Origin: VAZQ01 sp963725185
GTDB taxonomy: Bacteria; Pseudomonadota; Alphaproteobacteria; Rhizobiales; Xanthobacteraceae
Reading direction: 5' to 3'
NCBI GenBank assembly: GCA_963725185.1
Contig: CAVRXO010000013.1
Span: 62,001-126,000 of the forward strand
Length of the DNA: 64,000 nt
Below the pieces are notes generated by a model that had not been told where the DNA came from, ran no database searches, and was given only the letters and a program-made list of their open reading frames with translations. Shown in pieces: positions 8,193 to 17,006 of this stretch. The stretch's first letter is position 1, and each line of letters opens with the position of its first letter. Position numbers and translations under genes: made by a program.

Positions 8193-10931
8193 TCACGCAA
8201 CCAGCGCGTCGGATAGGCCATCCAGAATTTCGTTGAGACGCGCACCGAACAGCCCCCGCGCGCGGGCGAGACCACCCTTATCGCCGAAAGCAGCCACGTC
8301 CTGCAAGTCTCTCACCGTAACTTCGGCATTGACGGCAAGATGATCGCGGATGGCCGTAAGCCAAGCCAACTGCTCGTCCGTGTAGGCACGGCCCGCCCGT
8401 TGCTCACGGCCCAGCCATAGGTTGAACTTGCCGGCAACCCTAGAGGGCAATGGTTCAAGAACGTCGTCCAGCCCCAGCGCATAGCGCACCAACATGACGA
8501 TATCGGTGAGGATGCGCGTGGAATTGCCGCGCACGCGGGTGTCGTCCAGCCGCTTGTATGCGCGCCAGATGTTGACCGGTTCGAGCAACCAGGGTGGGCG
8601 GCGCAGGGCATCGCGCAATTCCTCCAAGGCCTCGTAGGTCAGCCGGCGCTGGGCGTAGGGACGTCCGTAGAAGATTTGCAAGGCGACCAGCGTGTCCTTG
8701 TGCGCCTCCAAGAATTCCTTGAAGCGATCGACCGTCGTTTGCGCCTGGGCCTCGTCGTAGCCGGACGAAATAATTTCATCGATGGATATGGTGTCGATCT
8801 TCACGTCCGCGGCGGCCTTGGCGTGTTTCAGGGCGCTGCGGAACTGGGGCGTGTCGAAGGGCCTGCAGCAATCTTCCTTGAGCGTGGCCAACACAGCGTC
8901 GCGCTGTTGTTCCGATGCATCCGCACCGTGCTTCTGCCGGATTATCGTTTCCAGCTTGTCCGGGTCGATAGCGTCGATCAGGGCATTGGCAAGGTCGGCC
9001 AGCGTCCTTCCGTTGGAAATCCTGGAAAGGTCCGCCCGCGTCTCCGGGTCGATGCGCTGGTCGAGCGCGGCAAGACGAGCCGCCAGCGTTGACAACGTGT
9101 CGTCGCGACGGTCGCCGGCAGCTACCTGATCCACAAGCTTGTCGAAGGCGATGACGCGGTTACGATCGAGCGGTGGCGCGATGCCCTTTTGGCTTTCGGT
9201 GACACCCACGGCATCAATCAGAATGAACCGCGTCTTAGCCTCGGCATCGGGGGTCACAGCGCGAAGGTCGGTGGGCTCGATGGAACGGACACCACGTCCT
9301 TTCATCTGCTCGAAATAGAGTTCAGAGCGTACGTCGCGCAGGAAGATTAGCACTTCGATTGGCTTCACGTCGGTACCCGTGGCGATCATGTCCACGGTGA
9401 CAGCTATGCGCGGATTGAAGTCGTTGCGAAACTGCTTGATCAACTGCTCGGGATCGCCGTCAATCTTGTATGTGATCTTCTTGGCAAAGTCGTTGCCACG
9501 GCCGAACACTTCCCGGGCGACATGCACGATTTCTTCGGCATGGTGATCGTCTTTGGCGAAGATCAGCGTCTTTGGGACGTATTCGCGACCCGGAAACAGT
9601 TCGGTCGGCAGAGTATCGCGATAGGTTTCGAGGATCGTGCGGATTTGGTTTGGCGCGAGGACGGAACGGTCAAGCTCACGCGCGGTATAAACAAGATCGG
9701 CTTCGAGAGTTTCGTATCGCTCCGCGCGTGTCCTCTTGTCCCGCACCGGGATGGTGTAACCGCTCTGGACCCTCGACCCGCCTTCGCCGATGCGGGTACG
9801 GATGCGATACACTTCGTAGCCGACGTTGACCCCATCAACCACCGACCGCTCGTACGGATACTCGGCCACAAGGTTGCGGTTGAAGAACCCCAACGTGTGT
9901 ACGGATGGCGTGGCTGTCAGCCCCACAATGGTCGCGTCGAAATATTCGAGGACCTGCCGCCACGTCCCGTAAATCGAGCGGTGGCATTCGTCGGTGACGA
10001 TTAGGTCGAAGGTCTCGATCGGGATTGTAGGATTATAGGCGACAAGCCTGGGAGCATCGTCGTCCCGCTCGAAGGCGGACACGTTCTCGTCTTCCTCGGC
10101 AAGTTCTTTTCCGGTCAGAACCGAATAGACCCGCTGGATGGTGGAAATGACGATCGCTGAACTCTGGTCGAGGCCGGCCGGCCCCAGCTTCTGCACGCCA
10201 TAGAGTTCGGTGAACAGCCGGCCGGTGCCGGGTGGACGGTAGGCGGCGTATTCGGTGGCAGTCTGATTGCCGAGGTTGCGGCGATCGACCAGGAATAGCA
10301 CGCGCCTCATGCCGGCATGGGCTAGTACACGGTAGGAGGCGGTGCAGGCGGCGAAGGTCTTGCCCGCGCCCATCGTCATCTGGACGAGCGCGCGGGGGTC
10401 GTCGCGCGCTAGCGAGCGTTCAAGCCCCTCGATCGCTTCGATCTGGCACTGGCGAAGGCCATCGGTGCCGAGCGGCGGCAGGCGGCGCAGCCGTGCCCGC
10501 AAGGTCTCGGGCTCGGACAGCCACCGCAGCAGGGTTTCGGGGCGGTGGAAGGTGAAAACGCGGCGCGATCGCGGCTCAGGGTCGGCGAGATCGCGGAACA
10601 GGGTCTCGGTGTCGGACGCGAGGTACTCGAACCGCCGTTGGCGCTGGTCGCCGCCGAGGAAGTCGGGCGCATCGGCGATGTAGCGGGCGGCCTGCTCAGA
10701 GAAGCCGCTTAGCGTCGTGCCGGCCGGCTTGGCCTCCACCACGCCGCAGAACTGGCGACCCACGAACAGGGCGTAGTCCATCGGGCCGGAAGCGGTGGCG
10801 AACTCGCGGACCGCGACACCGGTCCCGGCAGACAGGTTCATTTCATCGCGGGACTGGACCAGCCAGCCACAGGCCGCAAGCCGCGCGTCGATCGCCGAAC
10901 GCGCTATGTCCTCAGGGTGGAATGCCCTCAT
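8193..10931 (-). CDS. hsdR: Type I restriction endonuclease subunit HsdR (EcoEI-like)
   Basis: The protein has 912 residues. The PD-(D/E)xK nuclease core is D52 followed by EAK at 67-69. The ATP-dependent translocase has Walker A MGAGKT at 187-192, the DECH box at 314-317 and LTATP at 338-342. The C-terminal domain is of the EcoEI type. The subunit translocates DNA and cuts at unmodified sites together with HsdM and HsdS. The frame is open much further upstream, but the ATG at 10931 starts the conserved sequence MRAFHPEDIARSAIDARLAA, and a G-rich stretch precedes it. It is the first gene of the hsdR-hsdS-hsdM run, with a gap of about 54 bases before hsdS. Confidence 0.95.
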   Translation of the reverse strand: MRAFHPEDIARSAIDARLAACGWLVQSRDEMNLSAGTGVAVREFATASGPMDYALFVGRQFCGVVEAKPAGTTLSGFSEQAARYIADAPDFLGGDQRQRRFEYLASDTETLFRDLADPEPRSRRVFTFHRPETLLRWLSEPETLRARLRRLPPLGTDGLRQCQIEAIEGLERSLARDDPRALVQMTMGAGKTFAACTASYRVLAHAGMRRVLFLVDRRNLGNQTATEYAAYRPPGTGRLFTELYGVQKLGPAGLDQSSAIVISTIQRVYSVLTGKELAEEDENVSAFERDDDAPRLVAYNPTIPIETFDLIVTDECHRSIYGTWRQVLEYFDATIVGLTATPSVHTLGFFNRNLVAEYPYERSVVDGVNVGYEVYRIRTRIGEGGSRVQSGYTIPVRDKRTRAERYETLEADLVYTARELDRSVLAPNQIRTILETYRDTLPTELFPGREYVPKTLIFAKDDHHAEEIVHVAREVFGRGNDFAKKITYKIDGDPEQLIKQFRNDFNPRIAVTVDMIATGTDVKPIEVLIFLRDVRSELYFEQMKGRGVRSIEPTDLRAVTPDAEAKTRFILIDAVGVTESQKGIAPPLDRNRVIAFDKLVDQVAAGDRRDDTLSTLAARLAALDQRIDPETRADLSRISNGRTLADLANALIDAIDPDKLETIIRQKHGADASEQQRDAVLATLKEDCCRPFDTPQFRSALKHAKAAADVKIDTISIDEIISSGYDEAQAQTTVDRFKEFLEAHKDTLVALQIFYGRPYAQRRLTYEALEELRDALRRPPWLLEPVNIWRAYKRLDDTRVRGNSTRILTDIVMLVRYALGLDDVLEPLPSRVAGKFNLWLGREQRAGRAYTDEQLAWLTAIRDHLAVNAEVTVRDLQDVAAFGDKGGLARARGLFGARLNEILDGLSDALVA

Positions 10932-11209
10932 GTGCCCCGGTTCAGTATCGGCGCCCAACGCCAATTTACGGGCATGTTCCTTGATCCTGCAACCGCCAAT
11001 GGCGTGGGGGTCAATCCGCAGCCATACGGGTTCGATACGAGTTCGGAGCGGTTGTCCACCGGACCGTGGATCGGGCCAGTGCCAAGGGCATTGCGCTTGG
11101 CCGCGTCGTTCACCATCCGCTCTAATGACCGTGGGGCAGGCGTGGAACCTGGGCTGGCGCGTTCGCGTGAGACGCCTTTGGTTCGGCCCGGGAACGCGCG
11201 CCGATCGAA

Positions 11210-11421
11210 TGCCGCCGTGCCCCGACACCACGGCCCAACTAGACATGGCTACGCTGGTCTGGACGCGTGGTGGCCTGATGCCCCTCCAAATGTTGAACGG
11301 GCGGCTGCGGTGCCCGCGGTGCGGCAACCGAAAAATTGCGGTCTATTTCGATGTACCCAAACAGTTGCAGCACGCACGAGCCGGGCGGGCGGTAGAACTG
11401 CCGAATGGAGCAACAAGATGA
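11210..11421 (+). CDS. Small zinc-ribbon-like protein, possibly damaged
   Basis: This is a 70-residue plus-strand frame inside a minus-strand gene block. It contains MATLVWTRGG, PLQMLNGRLRCPRCGNRKIA and VYFDVP, which resemble small zinc-ribbon proteins of rhizobial mobile elements that have two CxxC-type knuckles. Here the second knuckle (CPRC) is intact. The first is reduced to a single Cys (CPDTTAQLD) in the intact frame, while an alternative frame reads CRR at the same place, so a small indel may have destroyed it. No function is known. The 200 bases that follow, up to 11622, show no gene; a TGTCAC / GTGACA inverted repeat near 11574-11594 is the only structure seen. Confidence 0.4.
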
Positions 11422-11622
11422 ATTGAGCGGCAAGGCATTGACCCGTCCTGCTCGTAATGCACTGATCGTACGCCCCACCGGCCGCCGTAAGCGGACGGTG
11501 ATGTCCGCAGCCGGCGGAAGCTGACACACCCGAACACGCTGCGAGCGCGGGAGGGTGAGCGCGCGAAAACGTGTCACATTTGAACCGTGACAAGGCGTGA
11601 CGCTGGGACGCGCGGAACCTTC

Positions 11623-11934
11623 TCACCCTGTCACCTTGGCATCCCGACAGTAGCCGCGGACCTGCTCCAAGTATCCGCCGCGCGTCCGATCGCGAACGCG
11701 CACGGCGGTCCAGCCGAGTTCTGCCATAAGCCCTGATAGGAGCCGATAGGTGCCGGTGCGGCGCCGATGTTGTGGAACTTCAAGAATGTCGAGCAAAGTT
11801 TGGGTGCTGACCCGAGCGACGCCGTCGTAATCGATTTTACCTTGCACGCGTTGCAGTGGCAGCAGCCATGGATGATCGACCCTCGACGCGTTCATAGTGG
11901 CTTGAGCGGCTTCCAGTTTTTCAAGGAAAGACAT
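11623..11934 (-). CDS. Small protein resembling a winged-helix primase C-terminus
   Basis: This is a 103-residue protein beginning MSFLEKLEAAQATMNASRVD. Its central part, VSTQTLLDILEVPQHRRRTG followed by RLLSGLMAELGWTAVRVRDR, resembles the winged-helix tail found at the end of some phage and plasmid primase-helicase proteins, here encoded separately. The ATG at 11934 has GGAG seven to eight bases ahead and follows the preceding gene by 13 bases, so the two are co-transcribed. A role in replication of the element is inferred from its place behind the primase-helicase. Confidence 0.65.
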   Translation of the reverse strand: MSFLEKLEAAQATMNASRVDHPWLLPLQRVQGKIDYDGVARVSTQTLLDILEVPQHRRRTGTYRLLSGLMAELGWTAVRVRDRTRGGYLEQVRGYCRDAKVTG

Positions 11935-11947
11935 GGCCTGTCTCCGC

Positions 11948-12406
11948 TTACTCGCGCATGAAATGGTGACCGGGCACGCTTGAGAGCCGGCGGAGTTGCT
12001 CGATCGCCTGCGCGTGTACCTTCGGCGGCAGCCAATGTGCACCGGGGCTCATCCCTTTCAGCATTCGCGGTGGGAAGCGTTTTTTCAGGTCTCGTAGCTG
12101 TTCGGGCGGGTAATTGGGAAGTTTGACGAAACCGCCTTCTTGAAGCTCTGCCTCCCACAGGACGCCACTGACGTAAGCTGCAAGAGGCGGATGCTCCTGA
12201 AAGTCGTACTTCCGTCCCGCCAATGAGCGGGCATACCACTTGAGGATATGGCGGCCTAGGTTCGTCCCCCTTACGGCTTCGCGCTCGCCATACCCGAGGG
12301 GCAGCGGTTGCAGGTCCGGCGGTCCGTTCTCAGCAAACCACTTGCGGGCAGCGTGCGCCCGGCGACCGCACGGGCTCTGGAAAAAATCGACACCACTGAT
12401 GATCAT
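11948..12406 (-). CDS. Conserved hypothetical protein of the replication module
   Basis: This 152-residue protein begins MIISGVDFFQSPCGRRAHAA and ends GHHFMRE. It is basic and proline-rich (LPNYPPEQLRDLKKRFPPRM) with no motif I recognise, signal peptide or membrane segment. The ATG at 12406 is preceded by AGGAGTG at good spacing. It stands between the iteron-like region and the winged-helix gene on the same strand, so a helper role in replication or maintenance is plausible but unproven. Confidence 0.6.
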   Translation of the reverse strand: MIISGVDFFQSPCGRRAHAARKWFAENGPPDLQPLPLGYGEREAVRGTNLGRHILKWYARSLAGRKYDFQEHPPLAAYVSGVLWEAELQEGGFVKLPNYPPEQLRDLKKRFPPRMLKGMSPGAHWLPPKVHAQAIEQLRRLSSVPGHHFMRE

Positions 12407-12524
12407 CGCTCTCACTCCTGTTGCAGCGCTGCACCGCCCCTGTTCCACGGCTTTGCGCCCGTCACTGATCATTTTAGGCCTAACGGGTTGCTGGTGAATA
12501 AACTCTCGTCGTCATGCCGTGACG

Positions 12525-12890
12525 CTTGACGGTGACGGCGCTTGCGCTGGCGCATGAACCGGTGTCCAGCGCGACCCGCTGCTCACACTTCAGTCTCAGC
12601 GTTCGGGGGCGAAGCTTGGTTGACGGCTAAGGCCGTCAACCAAGGAAAGAGCCGTCAATCAGAAAAGCCTTATAAAAAGGGCATATTGACAACTTTGACC
12701 ACCTTGACGGTTTAAAATTCAAAAAGAGGAACAGCGCTGATCGCTCTCTCCCTTGGGCTGGCTCCTTTGGGCCTGCGCTCGCGGCCCGCTCCAGGTCCGG
12801 GCCATACGATTTTCCCCACGTCAACGCAGTCAAAGCTGTCCAAACTCGCATGGACGCGAGGTTTCTTCATTGACGGCCCCGTTTGACGGC
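12525..12890. other. Candidate replication origin: TTGACGG iterons and hairpin
   Basis: TTGACGG occurs on the plus strand at 12526, 12620, 12704, 12870 and 12883, and inverted (GCCGTCAA) at 12632 and 12651. A perfect 13-bp inverted repeat with a 4-base loop spans 12615-12644. TTGAC also recurs at exact 9-bp steps at 12686, 12695 and 12704, beside an AT-rich stretch at about 12659-12690. Such clustering of short directed repeats next to an AT-rich segment and a primase-helicase gene is the usual layout of an iteron origin. The last two copies lie inside the 3' end of the primase gene. No gene lies in 12407-12829. Confidence 0.5.
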
Positions 12891-15850
12891 TCGTCCATGC
12901 TGTCAATCTGCGCGCCCCTGGCAGTCTGGTCCGTAGCGTTGAGGCCAGCGATGACCGTGTCCAGCGCTGCATCCGCTTCCTCTGGCCTCCCTGCATCCGG
13001 CACAAGCGGCGGAGCGCCGACCGGCGCGCGTGACACGGAACAGGTATCTTCGTTGGCCCATTCAGTCTGATCATCAAACTCCATGGCCGGGTACTTGGCC
13101 TTAATCTTGTTCCGCAGTTCCGGCAGCGCGGGCGCTTCCCATGCTCGGCCGTCCCCGAGCGACTTCTTCCTAAATCCCCACTTCTTCAAAATATCTGACA
13201 GGGCGTTATCGCTCATGTGGGCAAGCTTGGTACCGCCGCGCGTCTTCATGGCATCATACAGTCCGGGCCTTCGATAGGGGTCCCCTGCTTCCCCGTGCGC
13301 TCGCGCGATCCATGGGCGATTTGCGGCGGCCCCCGGCAACCAGCCATCCTGCGCGAACTCAATGATCATTTTGTCGCCGGCCGATGCTGATTGCAGTTTC
13401 TGCTGGCGTCGCTCGGCCGTGTCCGGGATGGCCTCCGCGTTGAAGTTACGAATATCGCGGTCCAAGAGAAACCCGAGCAAAGCATCGCTTCCTCCATTCT
13501 TGAACTCGTCAATGATGGGCGTGAAGTACGCTTTGCGCTTTTCGGCCTTAATGATTTCGTCGGTCTCGTCGGCGAACGCCTTGTTATCACGAACATAGAT
13601 GGCTGGATAGCGTCGATCATCATGCTCGATCTGGATCGGGTGCTCGTCGTTGGTTGCAAAAATCTGGCGAGCGAAGTTGTCGATCTGGATTGCATCAATG
13701 CCCTTGCGCTCCAACAGTTTGGTGGTTTCAGAAGTCATAGTCTTAAGAATTTGGGCGTCTGCTTTGATGTCAGCGTAGAGAGCTTCGTCCACAAAGATTA
13801 GACATGTCTCCGCTTGATGTGCATTGAACTTACCAACAACATGGTCTCTGTGCGTCGCGTGCAAGAAATGCTGGCCAAAGAGGCGACCATAGCCCAACGC
13901 AAACACGCCCTTGCCGCATCCTGGCGCTCCACGCAGGCTTAATGACGAGCGGCCAGGATTATCCGGGTGCTGAACCCCGCTGGCCATCCAGTCAAGGATA
14001 TAGACGTAGAGCCGTTCATCCTCGCCCGCGATGTTGTCGTGGATATGTGCCAAGTACTTGGCGCACTTTGTCGCGCTGTCGATGTGATCGGCGACGACGG
14101 TAAACCCGCAATATGTGTTGAGGGTTCGGTGGATGCGTCCATCGCGCTCAACCTCGATGACAGGCGACGCCCCTGGCTGGAAGGTGACCGCATCGAACTC
14201 GCCGCGTCCGGGCAAATCAAGCCAATAGGACCCGCGCGGCTCCATTTTCTCGCCGTCGCGTTCGCCCTTGCTATTAAACTTCGGCACCGAGGCCCGTGGA
14301 TTGATGACGCCGTTTACAAAATCCTCCTTCGACAAGAACTCGATTTTGCGCTGTAGCGGATATCGCGGGTACCGGTCAAATTTTGCAATGCGAAACTTGT
14401 TGCCGATGAACCCGGCGGCATAATCCCGGTTCATCTGCTCAAGCACAGGGTTGTCGGCATACTGGTGCGCCCTTTCCATGATCCGAGCAAGGAGCCGCTC
14501 AGATACACGGGTGTTGCCGCCGAACGCTCGGCGTCCATCCATCAAACAACGGGCGATCGTATGATCGTCGACGCCAGAGCGTATGGCAGCGGCCACGAAT
14601 GCAATCTCGGCGCGAGAGCGGTCACCACCATAAGGCGCGGCGTAATCCAGGTCGGTCAGCATGTCGCGCCATTTGTAGCCGAGGTTCGCCAGGGCCGGAT
14701 CGCCTGGCTCGATAGGTTCGTAGCTGCCCGAGCCCGTGAACGTGGTCCCTCGTGCTGCTTCTTGTTCGTCTACCTTGGGCGGGAAGGTCTCGATCTGGTG
14801 GGGTTGGTCGTGGCTGTGCTCGCGCAGAACGCAGGCGAGCCGGCCGGTTTTGCGGTTGATGGTTCCCGGCAGGCGGGCCACGCGGTCGATATTTCGGCAG
14901 CCATCCGCGAAGCGATCCCCGAAGGCGGCCTCGATGCGGCGTCCATAGCTTTCGACCGCTTCGGTCAACGGGCCGTTGCCGTCAACGGGCTGGGGCGCTG
15001 CCAGCTTCCAGTAGCCCCAAAATCCCCGCCCGCTGTCGATAACGCGGTTGGGGCGGGGCATGCCAGGAGGCAAGTCGGTAGTGAGCAATGTGAGCATGGT
15101 GGTCCGCTCGGCTTCAAGCGGCTCGCCCGGGCGCGGGTCCAGATCGATCCAAAGATGCCGTGCTTCGGCTACGTCGTCCTTCTTGGCCTTTTTATGAAGC
15201 GTCATCTTGATCGGGTTCGGGCTGAAATACAGATCAAAACCAGCGCTACCAAACTCAGTAATAAACTTTTCCTGTCCAACACGATCCGCCGCTTCAAAGT
15301 GTCCGGCTCGAATGATGGGCGACCGGTTAGGCCGCTTCTTGATCGCAACAAGGTGGCGCTTGTCCCCGCCAAAAAAGTCATCTAGGAAATCGAGTACAAC
15401 GTCGGCGTCCATCGCGTCCTGAGCGGGCGACGCAGCGTGCTCTGCCCCTGCCACGTCAGTATTAGGGCTTCCAGCCTGCTCTTGCTTGCCTGCGACCGCC
15501 GCGAGGATGCCGGTGTCAATTCCCCCGCTTGGCAGTCCGCCGTCGGTGTGCGGCGTGACCGGGTTCGCCGAGGGCGTATGCGGTGCGCCATTGATGCCGG
15601 CATCAATGCCGTGGCCAATTTCGGGGGGCACGCGGACCTTCGGAGGGCGCGCGCGCCTTCGGCCTCGTGCCTGCGCCCTGGGTTTTCGCTCGGTCTGGTT
15701 ATCACCTGGTGCATCGCCTCTTGCCTGGGCTGTGGGCGAACCCGCGGACGTGTCGGCGCATGGTTCATGCTCCATTACCGCGGCCGCGGTACCGCAGACC
15801 GGACAGGTTTCAAGCGTGTCCCACCAGTTATGAAGCGCGCAAATCATCAT
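12830..15850 (-). CDS. Primase-helicase of a mobile element (D5/P4-type)
   Basis: This 1006-residue protein begins with a possible zinc-binding stretch (C4, C16, C19). A low-complexity linker follows to about 150, then a primase-like domain (RHLWIDLDPRPGEP, FWGYWKL, CRNIDRVARLPGTINRKTGR). The C-terminal half is an SF3-type helicase with Walker A GAPGCGKG near 641-648 and the acidic segment CLIFVDEALYADIKADAQIL. Proteins of this build start replication of phage satellites, plasmids and integrative elements. Its ATG at 15850 overlaps the stop of the upstream HTH gene in an ATGA arrangement, so it is translationally coupled. The iteron-like cluster at its 3' end is the likely target. Confidence 0.85.
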   Translation of the reverse strand: MMICALHNWWDTLETCPVCGTAAAVMEHEPCADTSAGSPTAQARGDAPGDNQTERKPRAQARGRRRARPPKVRVPPEIGHGIDAGINGAPHTPSANPVTPHTDGGLPSGGIDTGILAAVAGKQEQAGSPNTDVAGAEHAASPAQDAMDADVVLDFLDDFFGGDKRHLVAIKKRPNRSPIIRAGHFEAADRVGQEKFITEFGSAGFDLYFSPNPIKMTLHKKAKKDDVAEARHLWIDLDPRPGEPLEAERTTMLTLLTTDLPPGMPRPNRVIDSGRGFWGYWKLAAPQPVDGNGPLTEAVESYGRRIEAAFGDRFADGCRNIDRVARLPGTINRKTGRLACVLREHSHDQPHQIETFPPKVDEQEAARGTTFTGSGSYEPIEPGDPALANLGYKWRDMLTDLDYAAPYGGDRSRAEIAFVAAAIRSGVDDHTIARCLMDGRRAFGGNTRVSERLLARIMERAHQYADNPVLEQMNRDYAAGFIGNKFRIAKFDRYPRYPLQRKIEFLSKEDFVNGVINPRASVPKFNSKGERDGEKMEPRGSYWLDLPGRGEFDAVTFQPGASPVIEVERDGRIHRTLNTYCGFTVVADHIDSATKCAKYLAHIHDNIAGEDERLYVYILDWMASGVQHPDNPGRSSLSLRGAPGCGKGVFALGYGRLFGQHFLHATHRDHVVGKFNAHQAETCLIFVDEALYADIKADAQILKTMTSETTKLLERKGIDAIQIDNFARQIFATNDEHPIQIEHDDRRYPAIYVRDNKAFADETDEIIKAEKRKAYFTPIIDEFKNGGSDALLGFLLDRDIRNFNAEAIPDTAERRQQKLQSASAGDKMIIEFAQDGWLPGAAANRPWIARAHGEAGDPYRRPGLYDAMKTRGGTKLAHMSDNALSDILKKWGFRKKSLGDGRAWEAPALPELRNKIKAKYPAMEFDDQTEWANEDTCSVSRAPVGAPPLVPDAGRPEEADAALDTVIAGLNATDQTARGAQIDSMDEPSNGAVNEETSRPCEFGQL

Positions 15851-16155
15851 GCCCTCGGAAATGCGTCACCGGGTGCCGCGCTCACGGACACAGGCGGCAC
15901 GTCGTCAACGTGCATTTTGTCACTCCGCGCGGACAGCGCCCGCGGTTTCCTCACGTTGCCCCCCTGCTGTTCACGCGCGCACAACCATGCCAGCAAGGTC
16001 TGGCGTCTGTAGTAGGCCCGGCGGCCAATTTTGGTGACAGGAGGCCGATCACCCAGCCTCCGCCAGCGATCAAGGGTGCGTTCGCAAACATCCGGTTCCA
16101 CTGCGGCTTCGCGCCGCGGAAGGAAGTCGGCCAATAGCCGGATGATGTCGCTCAT
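15847..16155 (-). CDS. HTH_17-type DNA-binding protein
   Basis: This is a 102-residue protein. Residues 1-65 form an excisionase/MerR-like winged helix (EPDVCERTLDRWRRLGDRPP, then KIGRRAYYRRQTLLAWL), and the tail is poorly ordered. The ATG at 16155 overlaps the preceding stop (ATGA), and its own stop overlaps the primase ATG. It is thus the middle gene of a tightly coupled three-gene operon. It may act as a replication accessory or as the excision/copy control factor; which is not visible from the sequence. Confidence 0.75.
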   Translation of the reverse strand: MSDIIRLLADFLPRREAAVEPDVCERTLDRWRRLGDRPPVTKIGRRAYYRRQTLLAWLCAREQQGGNVRKPRALSARSDKMHVDDVPPVSVSAAPGDAFPRA

Positions 16156-16877
16156 GAGGCCACCCGCACTCCGGTTTTCTTCAGGAAGTAGGCCTTCATT
16201 TCCGACTTGCCCGCGTCGTCCAAAAGAGGCCAATAGCGGTCGATTGCGAACTGAAGATTGTCCTTCGCCCAGGCGGGCGATCCGTGGTGGGTCGATCTCT
16301 CGGCGCTGGTGGGTGCTGCGGGTCCGGGCTCGACTTCTCGTCTCTTGTATTTGGGCTCGCGTTTACCCGCGTGTGCCTCTCCATCGTCGGCCTCGACTTG
16401 ATGCTCGGTTCGAGAGGTTAATCCTTGAAGGCTGGGAGCAGCTGCGGCCTCGTCTTCCTCTATTGCGTACTCATTTTTACGCTTGTCGGCGGTCATTTGT
16501 GCATCATCGGCCGTGTCGGCCTGGGCTGCTGCATTGGTCTTGCGCGGCTTGCCGGGCTTGGAGACACCGGCTGCGCGCCGGTCTTTATCATGCTTAAGGC
16601 GGCCCGCTTTGGTCGTCGGGCCGAATGGACTTTCGCCAGGGTAGCCAGCCCGACGCCACCGCAAGAGCAGACTGACCCACGCCTCGGATTTGCCGACGGC
16701 ACGCGCCATTTCAGCTTGACTTGCATTGTGTAGGGCCCGTGCATCACCAAGCGCATCGGCGGCTTCGTGCAGTGATTGGTCACTGGCTCCGATGGCATCC
16801 TTAGCCCGCCGGAGCAGTTCGTCTTTCGACGGCATGTTGGCGCCGGCAGGCTGTTCGATGGGTTGAGGCACTTGCAT
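16152..16877 (-). CDS. HTH protein heading the replication operon
   Basis: This is a 241-residue protein. Residues about 35-80 carry a helix-turn-helix of the XRE/ParB-like kind (ALHNASQAEMARAVGKSEAW, then VSLLLRWRRAGYPG). A charged low-complexity linker follows, and a conserved C-terminal segment reads WAKDNLQFAIDRYWPLLDD. The ATG at 16877 is chosen over a TTG nine bases earlier because AGGGA lies nine bases ahead of it. It probably regulates the operon or binds the origin. The 33-bp block at 16952-16984 lies about 75-107 bases upstream. Confidence 0.65.
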   Translation of the reverse strand: MQVPQPIEQPAGANMPSKDELLRRAKDAIGASDQSLHEAADALGDARALHNASQAEMARAVGKSEAWVSLLLRWRRAGYPGESPFGPTTKAGRLKHDKDRRAAGVSKPGKPRKTNAAAQADTADDAQMTADKRKNEYAIEEDEAAAAPSLQGLTSRTEHQVEADDGEAHAGKREPKYKRREVEPGPAAPTSAERSTHHGSPAWAKDNLQFAIDRYWPLLDDAGKSEMKAYFLKKTGVRVAS

Positions 16878-16951
16878 GGCGGTCAATCCCTGTTCACTCA
16901 GCAGCGACGCATGCGTGCTGGTGGAGGGATTTAGCCGGGAGGGTCGGCTAC

Positions 16952-16984
16952 TGTCTTGGGCGCGAACGATGTTCGTTACCCAAA
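16952..16984 (-). promoter_or_regulatory. 33-bp regulatory block, copy B
   Basis: This is the second copy of the block found at 423-455: TGTCTTGG, three variable bases, CGAACG, A, TGTTC, then ACCCAAA after three bases. Both copies stand 75-120 bases upstream of an HTH gene on the minus strand. The embedded CGAAC-GAT-GTTCG is a perfect 5-3-5 palindrome here. It is probably a common operator or promoter element coordinating excision and replication. Confidence 0.5.
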
Positions 16985-17006
16985 GTCGTTTCTCAAACTG
17001 AAAGGA

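Noticed and set aside
10932..11327. N-terminal extension of HsdR by 132 residues
   Set aside because: The extra sequence has no family similarity, and the conserved domain begins at the ATG at 10931.
12686..12712. TTGAC at 9-bp steps as overlapping -35 promoter boxes
   Set aside because: No matching -10 boxes at proper spacing were found. The wider TTGACGG cluster on both strands fits iterons better, though a promoter role is not excluded.
14465..15385. Plus-strand frame within the primase-helicase gene
   Set aside because: It is antisense to a conserved coding region and has no recognisable content.
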